Shown here: positions 27,622 to 36,998 of the stretch, piece after piece
Position numbering within the stretch: position 1 is the first letter of the stretch
Layout of the letters: every line of letters starts with the position of its first letter
Origin: an uncultured Clostridia bacterium
GTDB taxonomy: Bacteria > Bacillota > Clostridia > Oscillospirales > Ruminococcaceae
Length of the DNA: 42,408 nt
NCBI GenBank assembly: GCA_947649285.1
Contig: CANSRB010000009.1
Coordinates: 1-42,408 of the forward strand
Reading direction: 5' to 3'
Translations under genes and position numbers: made by a program
Notes under the pieces: model-generated
Database searches by the model: none
Seen by the model: the letters and a program-made list of their open reading frames with translations, nothing else
What the model was told of the DNA's origin: nothing

Positions 27622-29544
27622 ATGGTTAAATCAATGTATTCCGGTGTAACCGGGATGAAATCTCATCAGACCAAGATGGACGTTATCGGTAACAATATCG
27701 CCAACGTCAACACCTATGGCTTTAAATCCAGCCGCGCCACTTTTCGCGATGTCTACTACCAGAACCTCCGCAATGCGGCAGCGCCCAGCGCTACCACCGG
27801 CGGTACCGGACCTTCCGGGGTTGGTTATGGTGCGTCGATCGGCAGCGTAGACCTGCTGATGACCCAGTCTTCGGTTACCAACACCGGCAACCAGATGGAC
27901 GTTGCGATTAACGGCGACGGCTTTTTCCAGGTTATGGACGCAGACGGCAATACCTTCTATACCCGCGCCGGGATGCTGGATATCGACTCCGAGGGCAACC
28001 TGGTTGATATGAACGGCTACTACGTGCTGGGCACCAACGGCAGCCCGCTGGGCAAGCCCGCTTCCAGCGACCCGATCAATATCATCGGCCAGATGGGGAG
28101 CGTCCCGGCATCAAAATCCGCTATCGAGAAAACCATCAATGAAAAGCTGTTCACCGTGACTGCCGGAACAGAAACCACCGAAGGCAATGTCAATATCGTC
28201 CTGAACGCGTCCTCCTCCCTGCCGGTCGGCAAACGGGCGGAAGCCGTAGTCGGGACCAATAATATCGTTGTAACCCTGAACGCGAAAGAATCCTTCTCGA
28301 GTATGTCCGACCTTCAGGAAGCCATCAACACCGCGATCACCGAGGGCAACGGCGGCAAGGCGCATCCGGCGGGCGACTTCCAGTTCAGCATGGATCCCGA
28401 TACCTTCACCGAGGCCCTGACCGGCGATCAGGTTGTCGGCCAGAACTTCGGCTATTATGCCGGCGAGGTGAAATTCCCGCCCAACGGCATCTGGGGCTTC
28501 AAGTTCCTCTCGGCGGGCAACGAATTCGAAGTCAATGATGAGATGGTATTCACGATGGAAGTGGAGAAAGTCAACGGCGAAGATGTCTTTACGGTAAAAG
28601 CAACTGCCGGCAACAAGGAATATGTCGGCGAAGTAAAGCAGAGCCAGATGACCTCCTCCGGCAAGCTGCTGCTGAAAGCCAACGGCAGTGAAACCGACTA
28701 TATCGAAGTCAGCTACCCGACCTACAACGCGGTGCTGAATAAAGCGGATTTGCAGAACAGCCCATTGGCATGGACGGTAGATCCTGCTTTTGCTGATACG
28801 GCCGCACTGAATGCTGCACTGGCGGCAGGCACTCTCTTCGGCGGGCTGAGCGGGACGATTCCGGATACTGTAACAGCCAGCGATGCGTCCCTTAATTTTA
28901 CCGCGCCAGATACGTTTGCACTGACGATTGCAGGCTATAGCCAGACATTTAAAAAATCGGACTGCGGGAAAAATATCACATTAACTGGTGGTACAGATCC
29001 GGCTGAAATTACTTTAAAACTGCCAAGCTATGAAAAACTGCTGGCGGCAGCAGACAGCGGCACTCTGGTATTTGCCGCTTCCGACGCGATCCCGCAGGAA
29101 AACATCACCAACAGTGCGCCCTCCAAGGACCTGGGCATGAACAGCTTCAAGCTGACCGGCGGTACCGCGGGCGGCGCCGTCGAGATGAAGGACCTGACCG
29201 GCATCATCATCGGCGCGGACGGCGTTATTGTCGCAAACCACGGCATTATCGGGCAGAAGGAGGTCGGCCGGATCGACCTGGCCAACTTCAACAACCCGGC
29301 TTCGCTGATCCAGTCCGGTAACAGCTACTATGCAGCTTCGGCCAACTCGGGCGAGGCAGGGCTGGCAGTTCCCGGCACCAATGGCACCGGCACCCTGAAA
29401 ACCAGCTCGCTGGAGCTTTCCAACGTCGATCTTTCGCAGGAGTTTGCGGATATGATTACCACCCAGCGTGGTTTCCAGGCGAACTCCCGCCTGATTACCG
29501 TTTCCGACACGATGCTCGAGGAACTGGTAAACCTGAAACGATAA
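27622..29544 (+). CDS. flgE: flagellar hook protein FlgE (large, 640 aa)
   Basis: N-term 'MYSGVTGMKSHQTKMDVIGNNIANVNTYGFKSSRATF', C-term 'EFADMITTQRGFQANSRLITVSDTMLEELVNLKR'. Confidence 0.95.
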   Translation: MVKSMYSGVTGMKSHQTKMDVIGNNIANVNTYGFKSSRATFRDVYYQNLRNAAAPSATTGGTGPSGVGYGASIGSVDLLMTQSSVTNTGNQMDVAINGDGFFQVMDADGNTFYTRAGMLDIDSEGNLVDMNGYYVLGTNGSPLGKPASSDPINIIGQMGSVPASKSAIEKTINEKLFTVTAGTETTEGNVNIVLNASSSLPVGKRAEAVVGTNNIVVTLNAKESFSSMSDLQEAINTAITEGNGGKAHPAGDFQFSMDPDTFTEALTGDQVVGQNFGYYAGEVKFPPNGIWGFKFLSAGNEFEVNDEMVFTMEVEKVNGEDVFTVKATAGNKEYVGEVKQSQMTSSGKLLLKANGSETDYIEVSYPTYNAVLNKADLQNSPLAWTVDPAFADTAALNAALAAGTLFGGLSGTIPDTVTASDASLNFTAPDTFALTIAGYSQTFKKSDCGKNITLTGGTDPAEITLKLPSYEKLLAAADSGTLVFAASDAIPQENITNSAPSKDLGMNSFKLTGGTAGGAVEMKDLTGIIIGADGVIVANHGIIGQKEVGRIDLANFNNPASLIQSGNSYYAASANSGEAGLAVPGTNGTGTLKTSSLELSNVDLSQEFADMITTQRGFQANSRLITVSDTMLEELVNLKR

Positions 29545-29561
29545 TTTTGTTTTTTCCTGAC

Positions 29562-29627
29562 ACGGCAATCCGCGGATTGCCGTACAGGCAAGCGGGAAGC
29601 CGGGGACGGGTTCCCCCTTGCCTGTAC
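29562..29627. other. tandem strong stem-loops between flgE and flbD
   Basis: Perfect 22-nt palindrome ACGGCAATCCGCGGATTGCCGT (29562-29583), then GTACAGGCAAG ... CTTGCCTGTAC (29582-29592/29617-29627) with inner GGGAA/TTCCC. Confidence 0.75.
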
Positions 29628-29668
29628 CCAAAGGGCATAATTAAGGACTTATTTAGGAGGATATAAAT

Positions 29669-29887
29669 ATGATTACTTTAACGAAACTGAACGGTGTCTC
29701 TTTTGTGCTCAACTGCGACCTGATTGAACAGGTATCCGCTAATCCGGACACAACCGTCCACCTGACCAACGGGAACTTTTATATCGTGCGTGAAGCGGTG
29801 GAGGAGATCGTGCAGAAAACGATTGAATACCGGCGTGATATTTATCGGAACCTCCTGGATCCGACGATGCTTCAATCGGACTTTTAA
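29669..29887 (+). CDS. flbD: flagellar FlbD family protein
   Basis: 'MITLTKLNGVSFVLNCDLIEQVSANPDTTVHLTNGNFYIVREAVEEIVQKTIEYRR'. Confidence 0.92.
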   Translation: MITLTKLNGVSFVLNCDLIEQVSANPDTTVHLTNGNFYIVREAVEEIVQKTIEYRRDIYRNLLDPTMLQSDF

Positions 29888-29922
29888 AGCCGGCAGTGAC
29901 TGAATGACGGAGGAATGGACTT

Positions 29923-30810
29923 ATGGCCAAAGAAGGAAAAAAAGGCGGCAAAAGCGGGATGGACATCAACACCATGCTTGGCTGGCTGCTGGCGATTGTC
30001 TGTATGGCGATCGGTATTATCACGACGACCACCCATATCATGGAAACCGGCCAGGTTGAAGTAGGCATGGAAGCGAACATCATGGGGATGCTGTCCAACT
30101 TCTGGGACCCGCCGTCCCTGTTTATCGTTCTTGGCGGTTCGGTTGCGGGCTTGATGCTTTCTTACCCGCTGAGCGCTTTTGCGGCAATACCCAAGCATAT
30201 GAAGATTATATTTCTGCCTACCAAGTATAACCCTCACGCAACGATTGAACAGATCGTGGGCTTCGCGAAGGAGGCCCGCGTCAACGGCTTGCTTGCGCTG
30301 GAGGATAAGCTGAACGCCACCGATGATGAGTTCCTGAAAAACAGCCTGATGAAGGTGGTGGACTCGGTCGAGCCGGAAAAAGTGAAGCAGCACCTGGAAA
30401 CCGAGCTGGATTATCTGGACGAACGCCATGCCAATGCCCGGGCTATTTATGCGTCGGGCGCGGCGTACGGCCCGGCCTTCGGGATGATCGGTACCCTGAT
30501 CGGTCTGATCAAGCTGCTGGCACAGCTGGATAACCCGGAGATCCTGGGCCCGGCGATGGCGGTCGCGCTGATTACGACCCTGTACGGCTCCCTGCTGGCA
30601 AACATCCTTTTCCAACCGATCCAAACCAAGCTGAAGGTGCGCCATGATGAAGAATATCTTTGTAAAACGCTGATTGCAGAAGGCGTCCAGGCGATCCAGG
30701 CCGGGGATAACCCGAAATTTATCGAAGAGAAGCTGACTCAGCTCCTGCCGAAAGCAAAAGAAGGCAAGAAAGGTAAGAAGAGTGCGGCCGCAGAAAGCGA
30801 TGACGAATAG
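29923..30810 (+). CDS. motA: flagellar motor stator protein MotA
   Basis: 'DPPSLFIVLGGSVAGLMLSYPL', 'YASGAAYGPAFGMIGTLIGLIKLLAQLDNPEILGPAMAVALITTLYGSLLANILFQPI'. Confidence 0.96.
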   Translation: MAKEGKKGGKSGMDINTMLGWLLAIVCMAIGIITTTTHIMETGQVEVGMEANIMGMLSNFWDPPSLFIVLGGSVAGLMLSYPLSAFAAIPKHMKIIFLPTKYNPHATIEQIVGFAKEARVNGLLALEDKLNATDDEFLKNSLMKVVDSVEPEKVKQHLETELDYLDERHANARAIYASGAAYGPAFGMIGTLIGLIKLLAQLDNPEILGPAMAVALITTLYGSLLANILFQPIQTKLKVRHDEEYLCKTLIAEGVQAIQAGDNPKFIEEKLTQLLPKAKEGKKGKKSAAAESDDE

Positions 30811-30879
30811 TTTCATAGCGGGTACAACGTCGCTTGGCATCCGTGTGATGGAGCCAAGCGAGGAGAAGTAGGTGAAATA

Positions 30880-31788
30880 ATGGCAAAAAAACAACGCGAT
30901 GAGGGCGGTGGAAGCGGCGAATGGCTGAATACATACGCGGACTTGGTTACCCTGCTGCTGACCTTTTTCATTATGCTGTTCAGTATGTCTACCCTGCAGC
31001 AGGAGGCCTTCGATCAGCTGGTTGAGGGGCTGAAAGGGCCACCCGGAACCGAAAGCTCGGTGGATAGCCCGTCTAACAGCGATGAATCGCAGGAACCGGT
31101 CGATCTGGAGGATGTGAAAGTAGAAAGCCTGGAGGGTTTGTATGAGTACCTTTCCGCTTACATAGAAGCCAACAATATGCAGGACCGGGTAGAGGTGAAC
31201 CAGTCGGACGACATGGTGTTTATCCGTTTTAACCGAAGCGTTTTCTTTGCATCGGACAGTTACCAGCTGAAAAAGGACAGCATTCCGATGCTGGATTTTA
31301 TGGGAGAGTGTTTTACCCAGATCAGCGACAAGATTTCCATGATTAACATATATGGCCACAGCGCCGAGGTCAACGACCCGAATTACCCGGTCAACGCGCT
31401 GATGCTTTCCAGTGAACGTGCGGCGAACGTGGCTATTTATTTTGACGATGAGTGCGGGATTGATCCGAAGATTCTCAATGCGATCGGGCAGGGCAACGCT
31501 TTTCCTATCGCGGATAACAACACTGCGGAAGGGCGGGAGAAAAACCGCCGCGTCGATATGATTATTGTTGGCAAGGATGCGTATTTCACCGGCGGCGCAG
31601 CGGATATTGAGAAGCTCTTCCAGGGGACCTATGATGAGAATATTTACCCCAAACCGGGCGGCGCAGAAGATTTACTGACCCCGGACGGCAACCTAACCGG
31701 CGGGGAGGACGCTCCTCCCCCATCCGCAGACGGAACTGCGGATGGGGCAGAACAGGATGTGCAGCCTGAAAATAATCCAAACGAGTAA
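30880..31788 (+). CDS. motB: flagellar motor stator protein MotB
   Basis: 'WLNTYADLVTLLLTFFIMLFSMS' plug/TM with the conserved Asp; OmpA-like domain; acidic Pro/Asp-rich C-terminal tail. Confidence 0.95.
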   Translation: MAKKQRDEGGGSGEWLNTYADLVTLLLTFFIMLFSMSTLQQEAFDQLVEGLKGPPGTESSVDSPSNSDESQEPVDLEDVKVESLEGLYEYLSAYIEANNMQDRVEVNQSDDMVFIRFNRSVFFASDSYQLKKDSIPMLDFMGECFTQISDKISMINIYGHSAEVNDPNYPVNALMLSSERAANVAIYFDDECGIDPKILNAIGQGNAFPIADNNTAEGREKNRRVDMIIVGKDAYFTGGAADIEKLFQGTYDENIYPKPGGAEDLLTPDGNLTGGEDAPPPSADGTADGAEQDVQPENNPNE

Positions 31789-31805
31789 GGAGAGAGAATC
31801 TAGAA

Positions 31806-32801
31806 ATGCCTGAACAGCTTTCACAAGCACAAATAGACGCCTTGCTCAACCGGATGAATACGGGTGGAGAAGTGGTGGAACCAGCCCGTGAGGAGGAGCC
31901 GGATAAGGCGAAAGAATACGACTTTAAATCCCCCAAGAAGTTTACGAAAGAACAGCTGAAAGCACTGGACGGACTTCACGAAAACTTTTCCCGGATGCTT
32001 TCTTCTTATCTGTCCGGCCTGCTGCGGGATTTCTGTGAGATCGAAATGCTCCAAATTGAGGAAGAAAGCTATTACGAGTATAACAATGCCCTCCCGGATA
32101 ACGCCCTGTTGGGAATGATTGACTTTTTGCCGGAAGAAAAGAAATATAGTGAAGCATTTTTTATCATGGATATTTCCACTTCGATCGGTTATCTGATGGT
32201 AGAGCGGCTGCTGGGCGGCGGCAGTACGAAACCGTTTACCCCGGACCGCGACTATACGGATGTTGAAATCGCGATTTTGGAAAAGGTGCTCAGCAAGGCG
32301 ACCAACCTGATGCAGGACGCATGGGGAAATTATCTGGATGTGAAAATGCCTCTCCGGTCGATTGAAACCAACCCCCGGCTGCTTCAGGTTCTTTCTCCGG
32401 AGGATACGGTTATCATTGTCATGATGAACATCAAACTGGGCTCTATGACGGGGAATATCAGTATCTGTATCCCGGCTGAAAACCTGGAAGAAGTGATTGA
32501 CAACTTCAGTATGCGGTATGCCCGCAGCGCGAAGAAGCAGGATCCTCAATTGGAACGGCTCAAGAAGCAGTGGATTCTGGATGAGCTGACCGAATCCAGC
32601 CTGGAAATCAAAGCCGTGCTGGACAACTGCCAGATGAGCTTGAAGGATATCCTCCAGCTTCAGGTTTCAGATGTGGTTATGCTGAATAAAGACATTAAAA
32701 GCGATATTACCGTTATGGTGGACAACGAACTCTGGTACACCGCGAAACTTGGCGAAACCGGAATGAAAAAATCAATCAAGCTGAATAAACCGGTTGAGTA
32801 G
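31806..32801 (+). CDS. fliM: flagellar motor switch protein FliM
   Basis: 'LSQAQIDALLNRMNTG' CheY-binding N-terminus; FliM middle and SPOA-type C-terminus. Confidence 0.96.
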   Translation: MPEQLSQAQIDALLNRMNTGGEVVEPAREEEPDKAKEYDFKSPKKFTKEQLKALDGLHENFSRMLSSYLSGLLRDFCEIEMLQIEEESYYEYNNALPDNALLGMIDFLPEEKKYSEAFFIMDISTSIGYLMVERLLGGGSTKPFTPDRDYTDVEIAILEKVLSKATNLMQDAWGNYLDVKMPLRSIETNPRLLQVLSPEDTVIIVMMNIKLGSMTGNISICIPAENLEEVIDNFSMRYARSAKKQDPQLERLKKQWILDELTESSLEIKAVLDNCQMSLKDILQLQVSDVVMLNKDIKSDITVMVDNELWYTAKLGETGMKKSIKLNKPVE

Positions 32802-34150
32802 TGAAAGAGAGGGAACGATTAGTGGAAGATTTGGAACAAAAAGCGGGAGGCCAAGGGCCAGTGCTTTCAAAAGATGATATCGATACCATAGGCGAGATCC
32901 TCAACATCAGTATGGGATCGGCTGCAACGGCGATGTCTGCCCTTCTGGACCGGCAGGTTGTCATTACTCCGCCGACCGTGTCACTGGAGATGCTCCAGGA
33001 ATTGGATTATGCGGAGCTGGAACCGGCGATTCTGGTAAAGATTCAGTATGTAAAAGGGATTTCCGGCAGCAATGTGATGCTGTTCCGCCAGAATGATATG
33101 CAGGTTATTTTGAACCTGCTGATGGGGACGGACGATCCGCCCCGCCCCGATTTTGAGTTTGACGAACTCAGTATGAGCGCCGCGTGCGAGGTTATGAACC
33201 AGATGATGGGTGCTTCGGCCACGGCTTTGTCCGATGTATTGGGGGATGTCGTTGACATCTCTACGCCGGACGCTTACGTGGTTACTTCTCCCCGTTTGGA
33301 GGAGTATGTAGAAGCGCCGATTGACCGCAAGGTAGTGGCGATTTCCTTCGGCATGAGCATTGCCGACGTTATGGAAACCAGTTTTGCCAGCATTATGTCC
33401 TGTGAACTGGCGGCCATGATTATCAAACAGGTTCTGGGCGACCAGGCTGCCAATATTGAAAAAATTGAACCGATCGTACAGCCCAGTGCTCCGGCTCCCG
33501 CGCCTGCCCCTGCTCCGGCAGCCCCGGCCCCAGCTCCAGTTCCTCCTGCGCCGGCTCCAGCTGCGCCGCCCGCCGCACCTTCTGTTCCCCCGGCAATGCC
33601 GCCGGTTCAGCCGCAGCAGCCTGCTATGCCCCCTGAAATGGCCGCAGCCTATATGCAGCAGCCGCAGCAGCCGATGATGATGCCAAACGGGATGCCTGCT
33701 TATCCGGGCTATCCCTATCCGCCTTATCCGGGTTATCCCTATCCGCCGCAGCCTGTCCCGCCTATGGAGCAGCAGCCGAACGGCATGATGACCGATATGG
33801 GGATGATCCGTCAGCCAATGAATGTGCAGACTGCGCAGTTCCCGACTTTTTCTGCCGCAGGCGCTGTCGGGCCGATTTCCAGCTCCAGCATGGACCTTCT
33901 GATGAACGTCCCGCTGTCTGTCAGCGTAGAAATTGGAAAAACGAAGCGCAAAATCAAGGAAATTGTAGATTTTGGGCAGGGAACTGTGATAGAATTAGAT
34001 AAGCAGGCTGGCGCGCCGGTAGATATCGTGGTGAACGGCCAGCTCATTGCCAAGGGCGACGTTGTAGTCATTGGAGATAACTTCGGCGTCCGGATTACCG
34101 AGATCTTGGGGACAAAGGACTTGATGGAATCCCTAGGGAACGGGCAGTAA
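32801..34150 (+). CDS. fliY: FliY-type switch phosphatase: CheC-like domain, Pro-rich linker, FliN (SPOA) domain
   Basis: Two CheC-like motifs 'DTIGEILNISMG' and 'AACEVMNQMMG'; C-term 'LLMNVPLSVSVEIGKTKRKIKEIVDFGQGTVIELDKQAGAPVDIVVNGQLIAKGDVVVIGDNFGVRITEI'. Alternative GTG start at 32822. Confidence 0.93.
   Translation: MKERERLVEDLEQKAGGQGPVLSKDDIDTIGEILNISMGSAATAMSALLDRQVVITPPTVSLEMLQELDYAELEPAILVKIQYVKGISGSNVMLFRQNDMQVILNLLMGTDDPPRPDFEFDELSMSAACEVMNQMMGASATALSDVLGDVVDISTPDAYVVTSPRLEEYVEAPIDRKVVAISFGMSIADVMETSFASIMSCELAAMIIKQVLGDQAANIEKIEPIVQPSAPAPAPAPAPAAPAPAPVPPAPAPAAPPAAPSVPPAMPPVQPQQPAMPPEMAAAYMQQPQQPMMMPNGMPAYPGYPYPPYPGYPYPPQPVPPMEQQPNGMMTDMGMIRQPMNVQTAQFPTFSAAGAVGPISSSSMDLLMNVPLSVSVEIGKTKRKIKEIVDFGQGTVIELDKQAGAPVDIVVNGQLIAKGDVVVIGDNFGVRITEILGTKDLMESLGNGQ
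33701..33748 (+). repeat. 24-bp tandem duplication in fliY encoding YPGYPYPP
   Basis: TATCCGGGCTATCCCTATCCGCCT / TATCCGGGTTATCCCTATCCGCCG. Confidence 0.85.
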
Positions 34151-34241
34151 ACCCAGCTTTCGGCCTAAAGTTTACGAAAAGGGCCGGCAGCAGTAATAAA
34201 TTAAAAACAAAATTTGAGCGACAGAAAAGGAGAATTATCCC

Positions 34242-34604
34242 ATGGGTAAGAAAATTATGATTGTAGACGACGCGGCGTTTATGCGTATGACGATCAAAAA
34301 CTGCCTGACAAAAGCTGGCTACAGTGAATTGATCGAGGCGGAAGACGGCGCGGTAGCCGTAGACAAATATGCGGCGGAAAAGCCGGACCTGGTTATTATG
34401 GATATTACCATGCCGAACCTGACCGGTATTGAAGCGTTGCAAAAAATCAAAGCTGGAGATGCCGGCGCAAAGGTGGTTATGTGTTCCGCAATGGGCCAGG
34501 AGGCGATGGTTGTGGAAGCGATTCAGCTGGGCGCGCTGGACTTCATTGTCAAGCCGTTTAAACCGGATCGTATTTTGCAGACAGTGACCAAAATCCTGGG
34601 CTGA
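34242..34604 (+). CDS. cheY: CheY-like single-domain response regulator
   Basis: 'KIMIVDDAAFMRMTIKNCLTKAGY...LVIMDITMPNLTGIEAL...VVMCSAMGQ...DFIVKPFKPDRI'. Confidence 0.93.
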   Translation: MGKKIMIVDDAAFMRMTIKNCLTKAGYSELIEAEDGAVAVDKYAAEKPDLVIMDITMPNLTGIEALQKIKAGDAGAKVVMCSAMGQEAMVVEAIQLGALDFIVKPFKPDRILQTVTKILG

Positions 34605-34706
34605 TTTTGCTGTACAGGCAGGAAAGCCTTCCGGTGGACGGGCATAAAAACGAAGGCCTTGGGGGATCAAACCGCTCTCAGCCGGCCTGTTTTGGAGGTG
34701 TAACGG

Positions 34707-35090
34707 TTGCCGGAGGTTTTATCGGCTTTGGGAATGCTGATCGCTTTTGTCCTAATCCTGTATCTGGCGTATGCCGCAACGAAATGGCTGGGGAAACGCC
34801 AGATGACACAGGGAGGCGGCTTGGGGAAAAATATCCGGTTGATTGACCGGTATATGCTCGGGCAGGATAAAAGCCTGTGTATCGTGGAAGTGGGCGGTCG
34901 GCTGATGTTAATCGGCGTCAGCGGACAGCATATTGAAAAAATCTGCGATCTGGATCCAGAGCAGATCCATTTCCCCGAAAAAGGGAGCCCTGCTTCTTTT
35001 TCGGATATTTTCCAGCAGACGCTGGGTCAAAAATTCAAGCCAGGCAGAAAGAAAAAAACGCAGGATTCACAGGAGGCGCCGAATGAATGA
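34707..35090 (+). CDS. fliO: flagellar biosynthetic protein FliO/FliZ
   Basis: TTG start with GGAGG; N-terminal TM then 'KNIRLIDRYMLGQDKSLCIVEVGGRLMLIGVSGQHIEKICDL'. Confidence 0.85.
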   Translation: MPEVLSALGMLIAFVLILYLAYAATKWLGKRQMTQGGGLGKNIRLIDRYMLGQDKSLCIVEVGGRLMLIGVSGQHIEKICDLDPEQIHFPEKGSPASFSDIFQQTLGQKFKPGRKKKTQDSQEAPNE

Positions 35091-35895
35091 AGTGAAACAG
35101 AAAAAGCGGGTTCTGAAAAAGCAGACAATCCGCTTTTTGATTTCGTTTGCTGTTACGGTCTGCCTTCTTTTTGTCTGTTTTGCTGTTCCGGCCTATGCCG
35201 CTCCGGAGATTTCAATTGATTTGAATTCCGGGGAGGGTACCAATGCGTTTGGCGCACTGGATTTATTGTTTCTGAGCACCTTGCTGGCGCTTGCGCCATC
35301 CATTCTGATTATGATGACCAGCTTTACGCGGATCATCATTGTTCTGTCTTTCCTTCGGAACGCGATGGGGACGCAGCAGTCCCCGCCGAATCAGGTATTA
35401 ACCGGGCTTGCGCTTTTTTTAACGCTTTTTGTGATGATGCCGGTGCTGACCCGCATGAACGAGGAAGCCCTTCAGCCCTATAACGAGGGGACGATCCCCA
35501 TTGAAACGGCGCTGGAAAACGCTTCTGTCCCGCTCAAGGAATTCATGATCCGGGAGATTTATACCAGCGACCTGAACCTTTTTTTAAGTATCAGCAATAC
35601 GGAGCAGCCGGTTGATACCGCAAACGGGCAGCCGCAGGAAATGCTGATGGAAATCGGGATGGAGGTTATTATCCCGGCGTTTATTACGAGCGAATTGAAA
35701 ACGGCGTTCTGGGTAGGCTTTTTGATCTATATCCCGTTTTTGATTATTGATATGGTAGTATCCAGTACCCTGATGTCCATGGGTATGGTTATGCTGCCGC
35801 CTTCTACCATTTCTCTGCCATTTAAAATTATGGTGTTTGTTGTGGTAGATGGATGGAATTTGTTGATTGAAGCGTTAATCTCCGGGTTTAAGTAG
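35083..35895 (+). CDS. fliP: flagellar biosynthetic protein FliP
   Basis: 'PSILIMMTSFTRIIIVLSFLRNAMGTQQSPPNQVLTGLALFLTLFVMMPV'. Start MNEVKQKKR at 35083 rather than the ORF start 34933, which overlaps fliO. Confidence 0.95.
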   Translation: MNEVKQKKRVLKKQTIRFLISFAVTVCLLFVCFAVPAYAAPEISIDLNSGEGTNAFGALDLLFLSTLLALAPSILIMMTSFTRIIIVLSFLRNAMGTQQSPPNQVLTGLALFLTLFVMMPVLTRMNEEALQPYNEGTIPIETALENASVPLKEFMIREIYTSDLNLFLSISNTEQPVDTANGQPQEMLMEIGMEVIIPAFITSELKTAFWVGFLIYIPFLIIDMVVSSTLMSMGMVMLPPSTISLPFKIMVFVVVDGWNLLIEALISGFK

Positions 35896-35942
35896 CACGG
35901 CGGGACGCGTGAAGGAATGCTGCCGGGAAGGAGGGAGCCGGA

Positions 35943-36206
35943 ATGTCACAGGGGGAAGTTTTAACGGTTTTTCGGGAGTCGATCCTGCTGATGCTCAAGA
36001 TTTCGGCCCCGCTTTTGCTGGTCAGTATCCTGATTGGTCTGGTCGTCGCGGTATTTCAGGCGGCTACCCAAATCCATGAGCAGACGCTGACATTTGTTCC
36101 TAAGATTATTGCGATTGTGCTGCTGCTTCTCCTGCTGGGAAGTTGGATGCTTACCCAGATGGACGACCTGTTCCATTCGCTTTTTTCGCTCATGACACAG
36201 GTGTAA
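35943..36206 (+). CDS. fliQ: flagellar biosynthetic protein FliQ
   Basis: 'LLVSILIGLVVAVFQAATQIHEQTLTFVPKIIAI'. Confidence 0.96.
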   Translation: MSQGEVLTVFRESILLMLKISAPLLLVSILIGLVVAVFQAATQIHEQTLTFVPKIIAIVLLLLLLGSWMLTQMDDLFHSLFSLMTQV

Positions 36207-36213
36207 GCCGATC

Positions 36214-36990
36214 ATGTGGAGCATAGAATTTACAGACCTGACGGTTTATATCCTCGTGTTTGCACGGATGTGCGGGCTGATTGCGCTGAATCCGGTGATT
36301 TCCCGCCGGAATGTCCCGGTACGGGTGCGGATGGCGCTGATCCTGGGGCTGACCCTGATCCTGGCGCCAGGCGTAAGCGTGGAGGGCGTGGCAGGGCTGG
36401 CAACAGCCCCTTCCCTGATCTGGGCGCTGCTGGTCGAGGTGTTTGTCGGTTTAATCTGTTCTTCCGTATTTACGTTGTTTTATTATATGCTGTTTTTCGC
36501 AGGGGATCTGCTGGATACTGAGTTCGGCCTTGCCATGGCAAAGGTTTTTGATCCGGGCTCCAGCATTCAGATGTCGGTTTCCTCTAATCTGCTGAACCTG
36601 CTTTTTATGTTATATTTCTTTACCACCAACAGCCATCTGATCCTGATTAAAATTTTCGAGTCCTCTTACCAGGTTGTCCCGGTAGGAGGGGCTGTGCTGA
36701 GTGCGGAAATCCCGGGATTCTTCTTTACGCTGTTTAGTTCGGTGTTTTCGTTGGCGCTGAGGCTGGCCCTGCCTTTTTTGGCGGCGATGTTTGTAGCGGA
36801 GCTTTCCATGGGCGTTTTGATGAAGCTGGTCCCGCAGATCCACGTTTTTGTCATCAGTATTCAATTCAAAATCCTGATGGGGATGCTGCTGATGCTGTTA
36901 TTTTCGGTGCCGCTGGCTAACTTTGTAGATAATTACCTGATTATCCTGTTTGAGGAGATGGAAAAAGCGCTGCTGGTTTTGGCGCCTTAG
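36214..36990 (+). CDS. fliR: flagellar biosynthetic protein FliR
   Basis: Position after fliQ, polytopic membrane protein with 'ALNPVISRRNVPVRVRMALILGLTLIL'. Confidence 0.94.
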   Translation: MWSIEFTDLTVYILVFARMCGLIALNPVISRRNVPVRVRMALILGLTLILAPGVSVEGVAGLATAPSLIWALLVEVFVGLICSSVFTLFYYMLFFAGDLLDTEFGLAMAKVFDPGSSIQMSVSSNLLNLLFMLYFFTTNSHLILIKIFESSYQVVPVGGAVLSAEIPGFFFTLFSSVFSLALRLALPFLAAMFVAELSMGVLMKLVPQIHVFVISIQFKILMGMLLMLLFSVPLANFVDNYLIILFEEMEKALLVLAP

Positions 36991-36998
36991 ACGGATTC

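Noticed and set aside
29884-31359. 491-aa minus-strand ORF antisense to motA/motB
   Set aside because: Overlaps two unmistakable motor genes on the opposite strand. The composition (His/Arg/Gln-rich) is typical of an antisense frame.
34607-34846. 79-aa ORF between cheY and fliO
   Set aside because: No RBS-supported start, overlaps the start of fliO in another frame, and its translation has no recognisable features.
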